In this document: positions 8,723 to 16,469 of the stretch, piece by piece
Numbering within the stretch: the stretch's first letter is position 1
How the letters are laid out: every line of letters starts with the position of its first letter
Assembly: GCA_004552195.1 (NCBI GenBank)
Contig: SFPC01000011.1
Coordinates: 1-31,780 of the forward strand
From: Bacteroidales bacterium
Lineage (GTDB): Bacteria > Bacteroidota > Bacteroidia > Bacteroidales > Bacteroidaceae
Reading direction: 5' to 3'
DNA: 31,780 bases
Translations under genes and position numbers: made by a program
Notes under the pieces: model-generated
Seen by the model: the letters and a program-made list of their open reading frames with translations, nothing else
What the model was told of the DNA's origin: nothing
Database searches by the model: none

Positions 8723-9175
8723 ATGAGAGCAGTAATCCAACGAGTAAGTCGTGCCTCCGTCTGCATCGAAGGCCGCGTAAAGTCAGCCATCGGGCCGGGC
8801 TTTCTCATCCTCCTCGGCATTGAAGAGGCCGACACGCGCGAAGATGCCGACTGGCTTTGCAAAAAAATCAGCGGCCTGCGCGTTTTCAACGACGAAAACG
8901 GCGTGATGAACCGCAGCATTTTGGACACCAACGGCGAGGCCCTCGTCGTGAGCCAGTTCACCCTCATGGCATCGTACAAAAAGGGCAACCGCCCCTCCTA
9001 CATCCGCGCAGCGGGCCACGCCCACGCCATTCCCCTCTACGAATATTTTGTGAAAAACCTCGAAACGCTCCTGCCACACCCCGTGGGCACGGGCGAATTC
9101 GGGGCCGACATGCAAGTGGAGCTGGTCAACGACGGCCCGGTCACCATCTGCATGGACACGAAAAACAAAGAATAA
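8723..9175 (+). CDS. dtd: D-aminoacyl-tRNA deacylase
   Basis: Removes D-amino acids (and glycine mischarged on tRNA-Ala) from tRNA as a homodimer. The 150 residues are full length. The two active-site motifs are present: SQFTL at residues 77-81 and the GPVT motif at 138-141 (NDGPVTICMDT), together with the conserved KGNRPSY segment. The N-terminus MRAVIQRVSRASV is that of the family, so the start is firm. It lies between uvrC and a MazG-like gene, an arrangement common in Bacteroidales. Confidence 0.96.
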   Translation: MRAVIQRVSRASVCIEGRVKSAIGPGFLILLGIEEADTREDADWLCKKISGLRVFNDENGVMNRSILDTNGEALVVSQFTLMASYKKGNRPSYIRAAGHAHAIPLYEYFVKNLETLLPHPVGTGEFGADMQVELVNDGPVTICMDTKNKE

Positions 9176-9205
9176 AAAACACCCCTCTTATTCCCTTTCA
9201 GAACC

Positions 9206-9553
9206 ATGGACCTTACGCCCCAATCACCCACTTTGGCCGAAGCCCAGCAGATGGTGGACCACTGGATACACACCTACGGCGTGCGCTACTTCAGCGAATT
9301 GACCAACATGGCCTGCCTCACGGAAGAGGTGGGCGAACTGGCCCGCGTGATGAGCCGAAAATACGGCGACCAGTCGTTCAAAGCGGGCGAAAACACCGAT
9401 CCGGCGGACGAGATGGCCGACGTGCTTTGGGTACTCCTCTGCCTGGCCAACCAAACGGGCGTGGACCTCAGCGAAGCCTTCCGACGCAACTTAGAAAAGA
9501 AGACACGCCGCGATGCCACGCGCCACTTGGAAAACCCGAAACTGAAATCATAA
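9206..9553 (+). CDS. MazG-like nucleotide pyrophosphohydrolase
   Basis: A 115-residue all-alpha protein of the MazG-like/dUTPase superfamily, which hydrolyses (d)NTPs to NMPs and pyrophosphate. The magnesium-binding pattern EExxE...ExxD is visible: E40, E41, E44 in LTEEVGELARV, and E69, D72 in DEMADVLWVLL. It is the short single-domain form, about half the length of E. coli MazG. It lies 30 bp after dtd and 16 bp before deoC and is probably co-transcribed with both. The preferred nucleotide cannot be told from sequence; a house-cleaning role is likely. Confidence 0.9.
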   Translation: MDLTPQSPTLAEAQQMVDHWIHTYGVRYFSELTNMACLTEEVGELARVMSRKYGDQSFKAGENTDPADEMADVLWVLLCLANQTGVDLSEAFRRNLEKKTRRDATRHLENPKLKS

Positions 9554-9569
9554 AAAACATATCCCCATC

Positions 9570-10505
9570 ATGACCGAAAACCATTGCCACTGCCACCACG
9601 AAGACCACGATGCGGCAGCTCCCTCCAACATCTACGAACAGGCTTTTGCCAAATACGACCTGCACCTCCACGACGAGCACGTCAGCGAAGCCGTTCATCG
9701 CTTAGTACACGACCGCTGGGCCGACTACAACACGCCCGAGGTGAAGCGCACCCTGCTCGGCACCGTAGAGCTCACCACTTTGAAGGTAACAGACTCGCAG
9801 GAGAGCGTATTAGCCTTCACCGAGCGCGTCAACCGCTTCGCCGACGAACACCCGGACCTCCCCCATTTGGCCACCATCTGCGTTTATCCCAACTTTGCAA
9901 AGATTGTGAGCGAATCGTTAGAGGCCGACGAGGTGGAAGTGGCCTGTGTGGCGGGCGGATTTCCCTCGTCGCAAACCTTTCTCGAAATAAAAACAGCCGA
10001 AACCGCACTGGCCGTTCACGACGGAGCCACGGAAATTGACTGTGTGCTCAATGTGGGAGCTTTCCTCAGCGGCGACTACGAAACGTGTGCCGACGAGATT
10101 GCCGAAATCAAGGCTGCCGCGGGAGGTCGCCCGCTCAAGGTGATACTGGAAACGGGCGCGTTGCAGACAGCGGTGAACATCAAGAAAGCATCCATCCTGG
10201 CCATGTACGCCGGGGCGGATTTCATCAAAACGTCAACGGGAAAAATCGAACCTGCCGCCACGCTGGAAGCCGCCTACGTCATGTGTCAGACCATCCACGA
10301 GTACCAAGCCGAAACGGGCCGCCTCGTGGGCTTCAAGGCCGCCGGAGGCATCAAGACGGTGGACGAAGCCGTACAGTTCTACACCGTAGTGCGCGAACTG
10401 TTAGGCGAGGATTTTATTGCCCAAGGCTTGTTCCGCATCGGCACGAGCCGCCTTGCCAATCTCTTAGTGAGCGACATTCTCGGAAAGGACGTGAAACCGT
10501 TCTAA
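9570..10505 (+). CDS. deoC: deoxyribose-phosphate aldolase
   Basis: Cleaves 2-deoxyribose 5-phosphate to glyceraldehyde 3-phosphate and acetaldehyde (class I aldolase). The Schiff-base lysine is K220 in ADFIKTSTGK, the second lysine K256 in GFKAAGGIKT, and the acidic partner D157 in TEIDCVLNVGAF. At 311 residues it is of the longer DeoC type. The first 20 residues hold a His/Cys-rich tail (HCHCHHEDHD) that is not part of the usual catalytic domain and might bind metal or be disordered. It is the last gene of the plus-strand run and is followed by a perfect hairpin terminator. Confidence 0.95.
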   Translation: MTENHCHCHHEDHDAAAPSNIYEQAFAKYDLHLHDEHVSEAVHRLVHDRWADYNTPEVKRTLLGTVELTTLKVTDSQESVLAFTERVNRFADEHPDLPHLATICVYPNFAKIVSESLEADEVEVACVAGGFPSSQTFLEIKTAETALAVHDGATEIDCVLNVGAFLSGDYETCADEIAEIKAAAGGRPLKVILETGALQTAVNIKKASILAMYAGADFIKTSTGKIEPAATLEAAYVMCQTIHEYQAETGRLVGFKAAGGIKTVDEAVQFYTVVRELLGEDFIAQGLFRIGTSRLANLLVSDILGKDVKPF

Positions 10506-10562
10506 ACCCTCTTTACGGCCTCTAAAAGCCTACTTCCGGACACACTTTAAACGCACATTTCA

Positions 10563-10601
10563 CAGCATCTTGCCGTCATCTGCATGCAAGATGCTGTTTT
10601 T
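10563..10601 (+). terminator. rho-independent terminator after deoC
   Basis: CAGCATCTTGC (10563-10573) and GCAAGATGCTG (10586-10596) form a perfect 11-bp stem with a 12-base loop, followed by TTTTTG. It lies 57 bp after the deoC stop. Confidence 0.9.
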
Positions 10602-10708
10602 GTGTATTTTTAGGCGATTTTCGCGAATTTTCTCTCGCGGACGAATAAGTTATCAGACAAATAAAATAAAACGGCTTAGAGCGAAAATTTACACCTCAAC
10701 GAAACATC

Positions 10709-10796
10709 GCAAAAAGTCCGCCACTTGTGCATCACAAGTCCAGGACTATTTTTTACAAGTCGGCGAGTAGAAAAAAATAGTCCAGGACTTTTTGCA
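10709..10796. repeat. 21-bp module array B (four modules)
   Basis: Modules begin at 10713, 10734, 10755 and 10776, exactly 21 bp apart. The second begins ACAAGTCCAGGACTATTTTTT with 20 or more bases of module, the third ACAAGTCGGCGAGTAG, and the fourth AATAGTCCAGGACTT. The array is homologous, gap-free, to 117-200. GCAAAAAGTCC (10709-10719) and GGACTTTTTGC (10785-10795) are perfect inverted ends, and modules two and four are themselves nearly inverted, so the array can fold strongly. It lies between the convergent genes deoC and the polyprenyl synthetase gene. No gene is visible in 10602-11041. Confidence 0.8.
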
Positions 10797-10872
10797 AGCC
10801 TCTCAGCGACGGGATAAAAACAACCATGCCATGTATATGCTCCGCCTGCGGATAGGCTGCCGGAATATATTT

Positions 10873-11030
10873 GACGACAACGTAAAACAACGAAAGACAA
10901 CTTTTAAGCATAATCTGTTGTCACAAGTTGTCTAAGTTGTCGTCCACAAAAGAATTGACGACAACGAAAAACAACAAGAAACAACGTCAAAGCGAGAAAC
11001 GTTGTTTCTTGTTGTTATCGTTATTGTCGA
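10873..11030. repeat. 10-bp-phased ACAAC/GTTGT array with 18-bp perfect hairpin
   Basis: ACAAC occurs at 10877, 10887 and 10897, its complement GTTGT at 10917, 10927 and 10936, ACAAC again at 10961, 10971 and 10981, and GTTGT at 11001 and 11011. The spacing is 9-10 bp and the sense alternates. AACAACAAGAAACAACGT (10970-10987) pairs perfectly with 10999-11016 across an 11-base loop; read on the minus strand this is directly downstream of the polyprenyl synthetase stop and is followed by a T-rich stretch, so it may terminate that gene. GACGACAAC/GTTGTCGTC are shared with the 84-bp repeats at 2269-2529. Confidence 0.8.
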
Positions 11031-11041
11031 AAAGACAGGGG

Positions 11042-12016
11042 TTACCACTTGCGTTCCACCACAAAATCAATGTAGTCGTTGAGCGATTGCCGGATTTCCG
11101 GATGATGCCATGCAGGAAGCAGCGATAAAGCCTGTTCGCGCAGCTGTTGCATCCGTTCTTCCGCATAGACAATACCCCCGGCCTGCTTGGTAAATTGCAC
11201 CATTCGAGCTATCTCCTCCGGCGTGGCCTCCCCGTTTTTGATGTGTGCGGCCCATGCCTGCGCCTCCGGGTTGTTTGTTTCGCGCAAGGCATAGATGGCC
11301 GGCAATGTCAGCTTACCTTCCACCATGTCGTTACCCGTCGGTTTGCCAATCGCCGCATCGGAAAAATAGTCAAAGATGTCGTCGCGAATCTGAAAGCACA
11401 AACCTATCAATTCCCCGAAACGACGGGCACGTGCCACGTACTCGGCGTTACCACCCGACGAGATGGCACCCAACTCGGCACAGGCGGCAAAAAGCGCTGC
11501 CGTTTTGTGACTGATAATCTTGAAATACGCCTCTTCCGAAACACGCTCCGTGCGGATGTTGGAGAGCTGATAAATCTCACCTTCGGAGAGCGTGCCACCC
11601 AGCCGCGAAATGATTTCCACCACACGGATGTCGTTCGTCCGGGCCGCCTGGAGCAAGGCCGCGGAGAGCAAATAGTCGCCCAAAAGCACCGCCACTTTGT
11701 TGTCGTACATGGCATTGACAGAGCGTTGTCCGCGTCGCTGCGAACTTTCGTCCACCACATCGTCGTGAACCAACGAAGCCGTGTGCAGGAGTTCCAAAGT
11801 AACAGCCGAACGCAACGACTTCTCCCCCACCTCGCCCAGCTCTTTCGCCATGAGCAGCACCAAAATCGGGCGCATCATCTTCCCTTCGCGACGGCGAACA
11901 TAGTCGAGTGCATGGCCCAGGAAGTCATCGTCGTGGGTCAATGCGCTGTCAAAAAGAGCCTTATAGCGGAATAATTCGTCGGCCACCGGCCGACGGATAA
12001 TGGAGAGTTTGTCCAT
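11042..12016 (-). CDS. ispB: polyprenyl synthetase (trans-isoprenyl diphosphate synthase)
   Basis: Condenses isopentenyl diphosphate units onto an allylic diphosphate to make the long-chain polyprenyl diphosphate used for the menaquinone side chain. The 324 residues match octaprenyl/solanesyl synthases. The first Asp-rich motif is HDDVVDESSQRRG (D85, D86, D89) and the second is QIRDDIFDYFSD (D212, D213, D216); GKMMRPILVLL is the IPP-binding start. The family call is firm, but chain length, and so the exact gene name, is inferred. It is divergent from polA across 124 bp. A -7 box TACTTTTG (minus, 12044-12037) lies about 20 bp upstream of its ATG. Its 3' end meets the phased ACAAC hairpin array. 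Confidence 0.9.
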   Translation of the reverse strand: MDKLSIIRRPVADELFRYKALFDSALTHDDDFLGHALDYVRRREGKMMRPILVLLMAKELGEVGEKSLRSAVTLELLHTASLVHDDVVDESSQRRGQRSVNAMYDNKVAVLLGDYLLSAALLQAARTNDIRVVEIISRLGGTLSEGEIYQLSNIRTERVSEEAYFKIISHKTAALFAACAELGAISSGGNAEYVARARRFGELIGLCFQIRDDIFDYFSDAAIGKPTGNDMVEGKLTLPAIYALRETNNPEAQAWAAHIKNGEATPEEIARMVQFTKQAGGIVYAEERMQQLREQALSLLPAWHHPEIRQSLNDYIDFVVERKW

Positions 12017-12036
12017 GTGTTGCGTGTTTGAGCCGA

Positions 12037-12044
12037 CAAAAGTA
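12037..12044 (-). promoter_or_regulatory. -7 box for the polyprenyl synthetase gene
   Basis: Minus-strand TACTTTTG fits TAnnTTTG and is followed by TCGGC; the ATG is 20 bases downstream. The -33 element is weak. Confidence 0.5.
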
Positions 12045-12055
12045 CGAATTTATCA

Positions 12056-12085
12056 TTTAGTTAAGCGGGCTTTTCTGTAATTTTG
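12056..12085 (+). promoter_or_regulatory. promoter for polA
   Basis: TTTA at 12056-12059, an 18-base spacer, then TAATTTTG at 12078-12085, followed by TGTCG. This is close to TTTG-N19-TAnnTTTG. The polA ATG is about 55 bp downstream. Confidence 0.5.
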
Positions 12086-12140
12086 TGTCGTTCGGGCAAC
12101 AAAAGCCCCTTTTTGGTAACAAATAAAACAGCTACATACC

Positions 12141-14909
12141 ATGCAAACCCTCTATTTGCTTGATGCCTACGCACTGATTTACCGTGCCTACTACGCACTG
12201 ATTCGCAGCCCGCGCATCAATTCCAAAGGGCAGAACACATCGGCCATTTTCGGTTTCGTCAACACGTTGCACGATGTGTTGCGCACGCATCATCCCGACT
12301 ATCTCGGCATCGCTTTCGACCCTGCAGGCGGCACTTTCCGCCATGAGGCTTACCCTGAGTACAAAGCACAGCGCGAGGCAACGCCGGAGGACATCCGCCA
12401 GGCGGTGCCCGTCATCAAAGAGCTTATCCGGGCTTTCCGCATCCCCATCTTAGAAGTGCCCGGCTACGAGGCGGACGATGTGATCGGCACCCTGGCCCGG
12501 CAAGGGGCGGAGCAGGGATTGGAGGTGCGCATGGTGACACCCGACAAGGACTATGCGCAACTCGTGGCCCCGGGCATCAAGATGGTACGCCCCGGCTCGG
12601 GCAGCAAACCGGCCGAGGTGATGGGCGAAGCTGAGGTGTGTGAAAAATATGGACTCACGTCGACGGCGCAAATCATCGACCTGCTCGGACTGATGGGCGA
12701 CACGGCGGACAACATTCCGGGCTGTCCCGGCGTGGGGGAGAAAACGGCGGTAAAACTTATCAGCCAGTTTGGCGGCATCGACGAACTACTGAGCCGCACG
12801 GAGGAGCTGAAAGGGGCAATGCGAAAAAAAGTGGAGGAGAACGCGGAGCAAATCCGTTTTTCCAAATTTCTCGTCACCATCAAAACGGACGTGCCCATCC
12901 AGCTCGACACGGAAGCACTGCGCGTTCAGGAACCTGACCGCGAAGCGCTGCGTAAGATTTACGAAGAATTGGAATTTCGCTCCTTCATCAAGAAGCTCGA
13001 CGAAGAGGTGGAACAATCGCAAAAAAATGTTAGCAGTTGGGGCGCGCTCTTTGACGCAGAGCCGGACGAACTCCCGACAGGGATAAATAAACCCACCCAC
13101 AAAACGCTAAAAGATGTGCATCACGAATATATTTTCATTGATAATGAAGAGGGAGCGCAGCATCTTTGTGACAAATTATTGACTTTTTCAACAGTAGCAG
13201 TTGACACAGAAACGACATCGGTGGAGGCAATCACCGCAAAATTGGTTGGCATGAGCTTTGCCGTGGAGGGCGGACGCGCCTGGTACGTGTCCGTTCCACG
13301 TGAAACGGAGGCGGCGCAACGGATGGTGGACATTTTTCGCCCACTCTTTGAAAACCGAGAAATTTTGAAGGTGGGGCAAAATCTGAAATACGACCTCACT
13401 GTGCTGACCAACCAGAACGTGCATCTGGCTCCCCCCTTGTTCGACACGATGCTGGCGCACTACCTCGTACAGCCGGAGCTGCGGCACAACATGGACTACC
13501 TCGCGGAAATCTATCTCGACTACCAAACGATACACATCGAGGAGTTGATCGGCCCCAAGGGGAAGAACCAACGGAACATGGCGGACCTGCCGCCCCGGCA
13601 GATCTGCGACTACGCTTGCGAGGATGCCGACGTCACGCTCCGCCTCATGAAGCCGCTGAAGAAAGAGTTGGAAGAAAACGGCCTGATGCGGGTGTTCAAG
13701 GACATAGAGATGCCGCTCATGCCCGTGTTGGCGAAAATGGAACAAAACGGCGTGGTGCTCGACACGGAGGCACTGGCCGAAACGGGTCGCCACTTCACCG
13801 AAAGGATGGAGCAGTTGGAAAAGGACATCTTCGACCTGGCGGGACACCCCTTCCTGCTGACCTCTCCCCGGCAGGTGGGTGAGGTGCTCTTCGACGAGCT
13901 GAAACTAAACGACAAGGCGAAGAAAACAAAGAGCGGGCAGTACTCCACCGGCGAGGAGGTGCTGGAATCACTGAAACCGAAACATCCCATCGTGGGCAAG
14001 ATATTGGCACACCGTGGCCTGAAGAAGTTGCTCAGCACCTACGTGGAGGCATTGCCAAAGCTCATCAATCCGCAAACGGGCCGCCTCCACACCTCGTTCA
14101 ACCAGGCCGTAACGGCCACAGGCCGCCTGTCGTCGTCGAACCCCAACCTGCAGAATATACCGGTGCGCGGCGACGACGGCAAGGAGATAAGAAAGGCGTT
14201 CGTACCCGAAGAGGGCTGCACCTTCTTCTCGGCTGACTACTCGCAAATCGAGCTGCGCATCATGGCACACCTCAGCGGCGACGAACACCTCGTGCAGGAC
14301 TTCCGCGAAGGGCGCGATATCCACGCGGCCACCGCAGCACGTGTGTACCACAAACCTATAGAAGAGATTTCGCGCGATGAAAGGCGCAAAGCGAAAACGG
14401 CAAACTTCGGCATCATCTACGGCATCTCGGCCTTCGGGTTGGCGGAACGGATGGAGGTGAGCCGCACTGAGGCGAAAGAGTTGATTTCCAACTATTTCAA
14501 CACCTACCCTCGCGTGCAGCAGTTCATTGAAGAGAGCATCGAAAAGGCACGCTCGCAGGGGTATATCCTCACAGAGTTTGGCCGTCGCCGCTACCTGCCT
14601 GACATCTCCTCCCGCAATGCCGTGGTGCGCGGCTATGCGGAGCGCAACGCCGTGAACGCGCCCATCCAAGGCACCGCTGCGGACATTATCAAGCTGGCCA
14701 TGATCCGCATTGACCAACGCTTTGAACGCGAAGGCATCCGCTCGAAAATGATATTGCAGGTTCACGACGAACTGAACTTCTCGGTGTGGCCCGAAGAGCT
14801 GGACCGCGTGCGCCACATCGTGGTAGAAGAAATGGAAAATGCCTTTACCATGCAAGTTCCCTTGGTGGCCGAATGCGGCACGGGCAGCAACTGGCTCGAA
14901 GCGCATTGA
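12141..14909 (+). CDS. polA: DNA polymerase I
   Basis: Repair and Okazaki-fragment maturation polymerase, 922 residues, full length with three domains. The 5' nuclease domain begins LYLLDAYALIYRAYYALI and includes GYEADDVIGTLA and TPDKDYAQLV. The 3'-5' exonuclease looks active: D355 and E357 (VDTET), D418 (NLKYDLTVL), Y491 and D495 (YACEDADVT). The polymerase has motif A DYSQIELRIMAHLSGD (D699), the motif B O-helix RRKAKTANFGIIYG, and motif C QVHDE (D876). The start ATG is unambiguous. The gene contains a parS-like 16-mer at codons near residue 385. It is divergent from the polyprenyl synthetase gene, and an 18-bp terminator separates it from the convergent DUF5723 gene. Confidence 0.98.
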   Translation: MQTLYLLDAYALIYRAYYALIRSPRINSKGQNTSAIFGFVNTLHDVLRTHHPDYLGIAFDPAGGTFRHEAYPEYKAQREATPEDIRQAVPVIKELIRAFRIPILEVPGYEADDVIGTLARQGAEQGLEVRMVTPDKDYAQLVAPGIKMVRPGSGSKPAEVMGEAEVCEKYGLTSTAQIIDLLGLMGDTADNIPGCPGVGEKTAVKLISQFGGIDELLSRTEELKGAMRKKVEENAEQIRFSKFLVTIKTDVPIQLDTEALRVQEPDREALRKIYEELEFRSFIKKLDEEVEQSQKNVSSWGALFDAEPDELPTGINKPTHKTLKDVHHEYIFIDNEEGAQHLCDKLLTFSTVAVDTETTSVEAITAKLVGMSFAVEGGRAWYVSVPRETEAAQRMVDIFRPLFENREILKVGQNLKYDLTVLTNQNVHLAPPLFDTMLAHYLVQPELRHNMDYLAEIYLDYQTIHIEELIGPKGKNQRNMADLPPRQICDYACEDADVTLRLMKPLKKELEENGLMRVFKDIEMPLMPVLAKMEQNGVVLDTEALAETGRHFTERMEQLEKDIFDLAGHPFLLTSPRQVGEVLFDELKLNDKAKKTKSGQYSTGEEVLESLKPKHPIVGKILAHRGLKKLLSTYVEALPKLINPQTGRLHTSFNQAVTATGRLSSSNPNLQNIPVRGDDGKEIRKAFVPEEGCTFFSADYSQIELRIMAHLSGDEHLVQDFREGRDIHAATAARVYHKPIEEISRDERRKAKTANFGIIYGISAFGLAERMEVSRTEAKELISNYFNTYPRVQQFIEESIEKARSQGYILTEFGRRRYLPDISSRNAVVRGYAERNAVNAPIQGTAADIIKLAMIRIDQRFEREGIRSKMILQVHDELNFSVWPEELDRVRHIVVEEMENAFTMQVPLVAECGTGSNWLEAH
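13292..13307. promoter_or_regulatory. parS-like ParB-binding site, copy 2, inside polA
   Basis: CGTTCCACGTGAAACG contains the same 14-base core GTTCCACGTGAAAC as 6160-6173. Here it encodes part of the exonuclease domain (V-P-R-E-T), so the site is accommodated by codon choice. parS sites inside coding sequence are normal in other bacteria. Confidence 0.65.
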
Positions 14910-14917
14910 TACACATA

Positions 14918-14960
14918 AAAAAATCTCCCCTGCGAAAGACTATCGCAGGGGAGATTTTTT
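14918..14960. terminator. bidirectional terminator between polA and the DUF5723 gene
   Basis: An 18-base arm at 14918-14935 (A-run then TCTCCCCTGCGA) pairs perfectly with 14943-14960 (TCGCAGGGGAGATTTTTT) over a 7-base loop. The A-run and T-run make it work in both directions, as expected between convergent genes. Confidence 0.93.
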
Positions 14961-14998
14961 AAATAGAAGCAGGCGGTATGAGAACCGCTACATGCTGA

Positions 14999-16429
14999 TT
15001 AGAAAGGTATGGACATACCGAGCGAGATGTTGCCGTTGGCACTCTTCAAGGGGATGCACTGCTTGCTCAGCTTGCCGAAGAAGCGGTCAGTACCAATGAA
15101 GAAGTTGAAGTGTTTGGCGTGCAGGTCAAGCACCATACCACCCGTTACACCGGTCGACGTGAAGGACAGATTGGCCGTATATTCCAACCACTTCAACGGA
15201 CGTACCGTGGCGGAGAACATACCCGAGTGCCAGCTGTATTGGCCGGCCAGGCGACCGGAGTACAGGAAGCCGAAGCGCAGGTTGCGGTAAGCGGGCAGGG
15301 TGTACTCGGCTCCTACGTTGATGGTGGCTGCCAGGGCACGGGTGTCCGTCTTCTGAGCCTGTTCATCCTCGTAAATGGAGAAAATTTCCTCCAAGTCGTC
15401 GCCGATGGCTTCGAGCTGGTCGTCAATCTGGTTCGTTTCCGTCTTCAGTCCGCCGGCATAAACATCCTCTTCAAAGCCGTCGAACGTCCAGGTGCCTGCT
15501 GAAGAAGCCTGATAGGCATCCTTCCAGCTGATAAATCCGAGGTCGGTGATGGCGGCACTGAGTCGGAGGTCTTCCGTCAGGTCGTAGGTGGCACCGAGGT
15601 CGAAGGCCAGACCGAAGCCGGAGAGGCCGCCCTTAAACTCGTCGAAACCGGAGATACGACGGCGCTCCGTGCGGTTGCCGTTCTCGTCCACATAGTTCTT
15701 GTCGGCGCTTTCATACTCCAAGGTGCTCTTCATGAGCGCGGCAGAAGCCTTGATGTTACCGTCAATGTTCCACTGGTCATCGCTCATGTGCAGGTTGAGT
15801 TTGTCCACGTTGAGGTCGACATAACCAAGGCCGAAGAGGAACTTCATCTTACCACCCACGGTCAGCTTATCGCCGATTTTGTGCGAGTGGCCCAGGCCCA
15901 GTTCCACGTAGTTTTCCGTGCGGATGCCAAGGTTGTCGATGCTGTAGTCCTCCTTTGCTCCGGTTTCCTTCATAAACTCAAAGAGCGACTTCGGGAGCAC
16001 CAATCCTGTGCTCGAACGGAGGTTCATCTCAATGACATTGACACCTCCCCAGCCGCGCCAGGCCACACCGGCGAGCTGATACTTGAGGTGAACAGAGAGC
16101 TTGTTCTTGTCCTTCAGGTCGCCCAGGAAGTCTGCGGCGTCCACGTTAGGGTGCATGAAGGTAGTGTACTGCCGACCCTCCATCCCGTAGCCTTGCCACG
16201 TGGGGTCCATTTTATACACAAAATTCTCCAAGCCGAAGTTACCCGTCAGGCCCAGGTTGAAGTTACCGAACACCAAGGGCATGGACATATACGGCGCGTC
16301 GAGCAGAGCAGGGTTCATTTCGTGCTTATAGTTCGACGTCTGCATGAAATAAGTGGAGCGAAGCTCCTGCGCAGCGGCCGGGAAAGCGGTTGCGGTAGCC
16401 AACAATAAGGCTGCTATCTTGTTTTTCAT
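14999..16429 (-). CDS. DUF5723 family outer-membrane beta-barrel protein
   Basis: A 476-residue protein with a signal peptide (MKNKIAALLLATATAFPAAAQ, cleavage after AAA or AQ) and many alternating aromatic/hydrophobic strands (for example NFNLGLTGNFGLENF, LTVGGKMKFLFGLGYVDLNV, LRFGFLYSGRLAGQYSW), ending in phenylalanine as outer-membrane barrels do. The pattern and the early ELRSTYFMQTSNYKHEMNPALL match the DUF5723 family of Bacteroidota, whose function is not established; the barrel recalls FadL/PorV-like proteins. It follows an unrecognised lipoprotein gene by 40 bp on the same strand, and the two are probably one operon and perhaps one surface complex. Confidence 0.85.
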   Translation of the reverse strand: MKNKIAALLLATATAFPAAAQELRSTYFMQTSNYKHEMNPALLDAPYMSMPLVFGNFNLGLTGNFGLENFVYKMDPTWQGYGMEGRQYTTFMHPNVDAADFLGDLKDKNKLSVHLKYQLAGVAWRGWGGVNVIEMNLRSSTGLVLPKSLFEFMKETGAKEDYSIDNLGIRTENYVELGLGHSHKIGDKLTVGGKMKFLFGLGYVDLNVDKLNLHMSDDQWNIDGNIKASAALMKSTLEYESADKNYVDENGNRTERRRISGFDEFKGGLSGFGLAFDLGATYDLTEDLRLSAAITDLGFISWKDAYQASSAGTWTFDGFEEDVYAGGLKTETNQIDDQLEAIGDDLEEIFSIYEDEQAQKTDTRALAATINVGAEYTLPAYRNLRFGFLYSGRLAGQYSWHSGMFSATVRPLKWLEYTANLSFTSTGVTGGMVLDLHAKHFNFFIGTDRFFGKLSKQCIPLKSANGNISLGMSIPF

Positions 16430-16469
16430 TGTGAAATATCTGTGAAGTTATAGAAATGTGTCTGCATCA

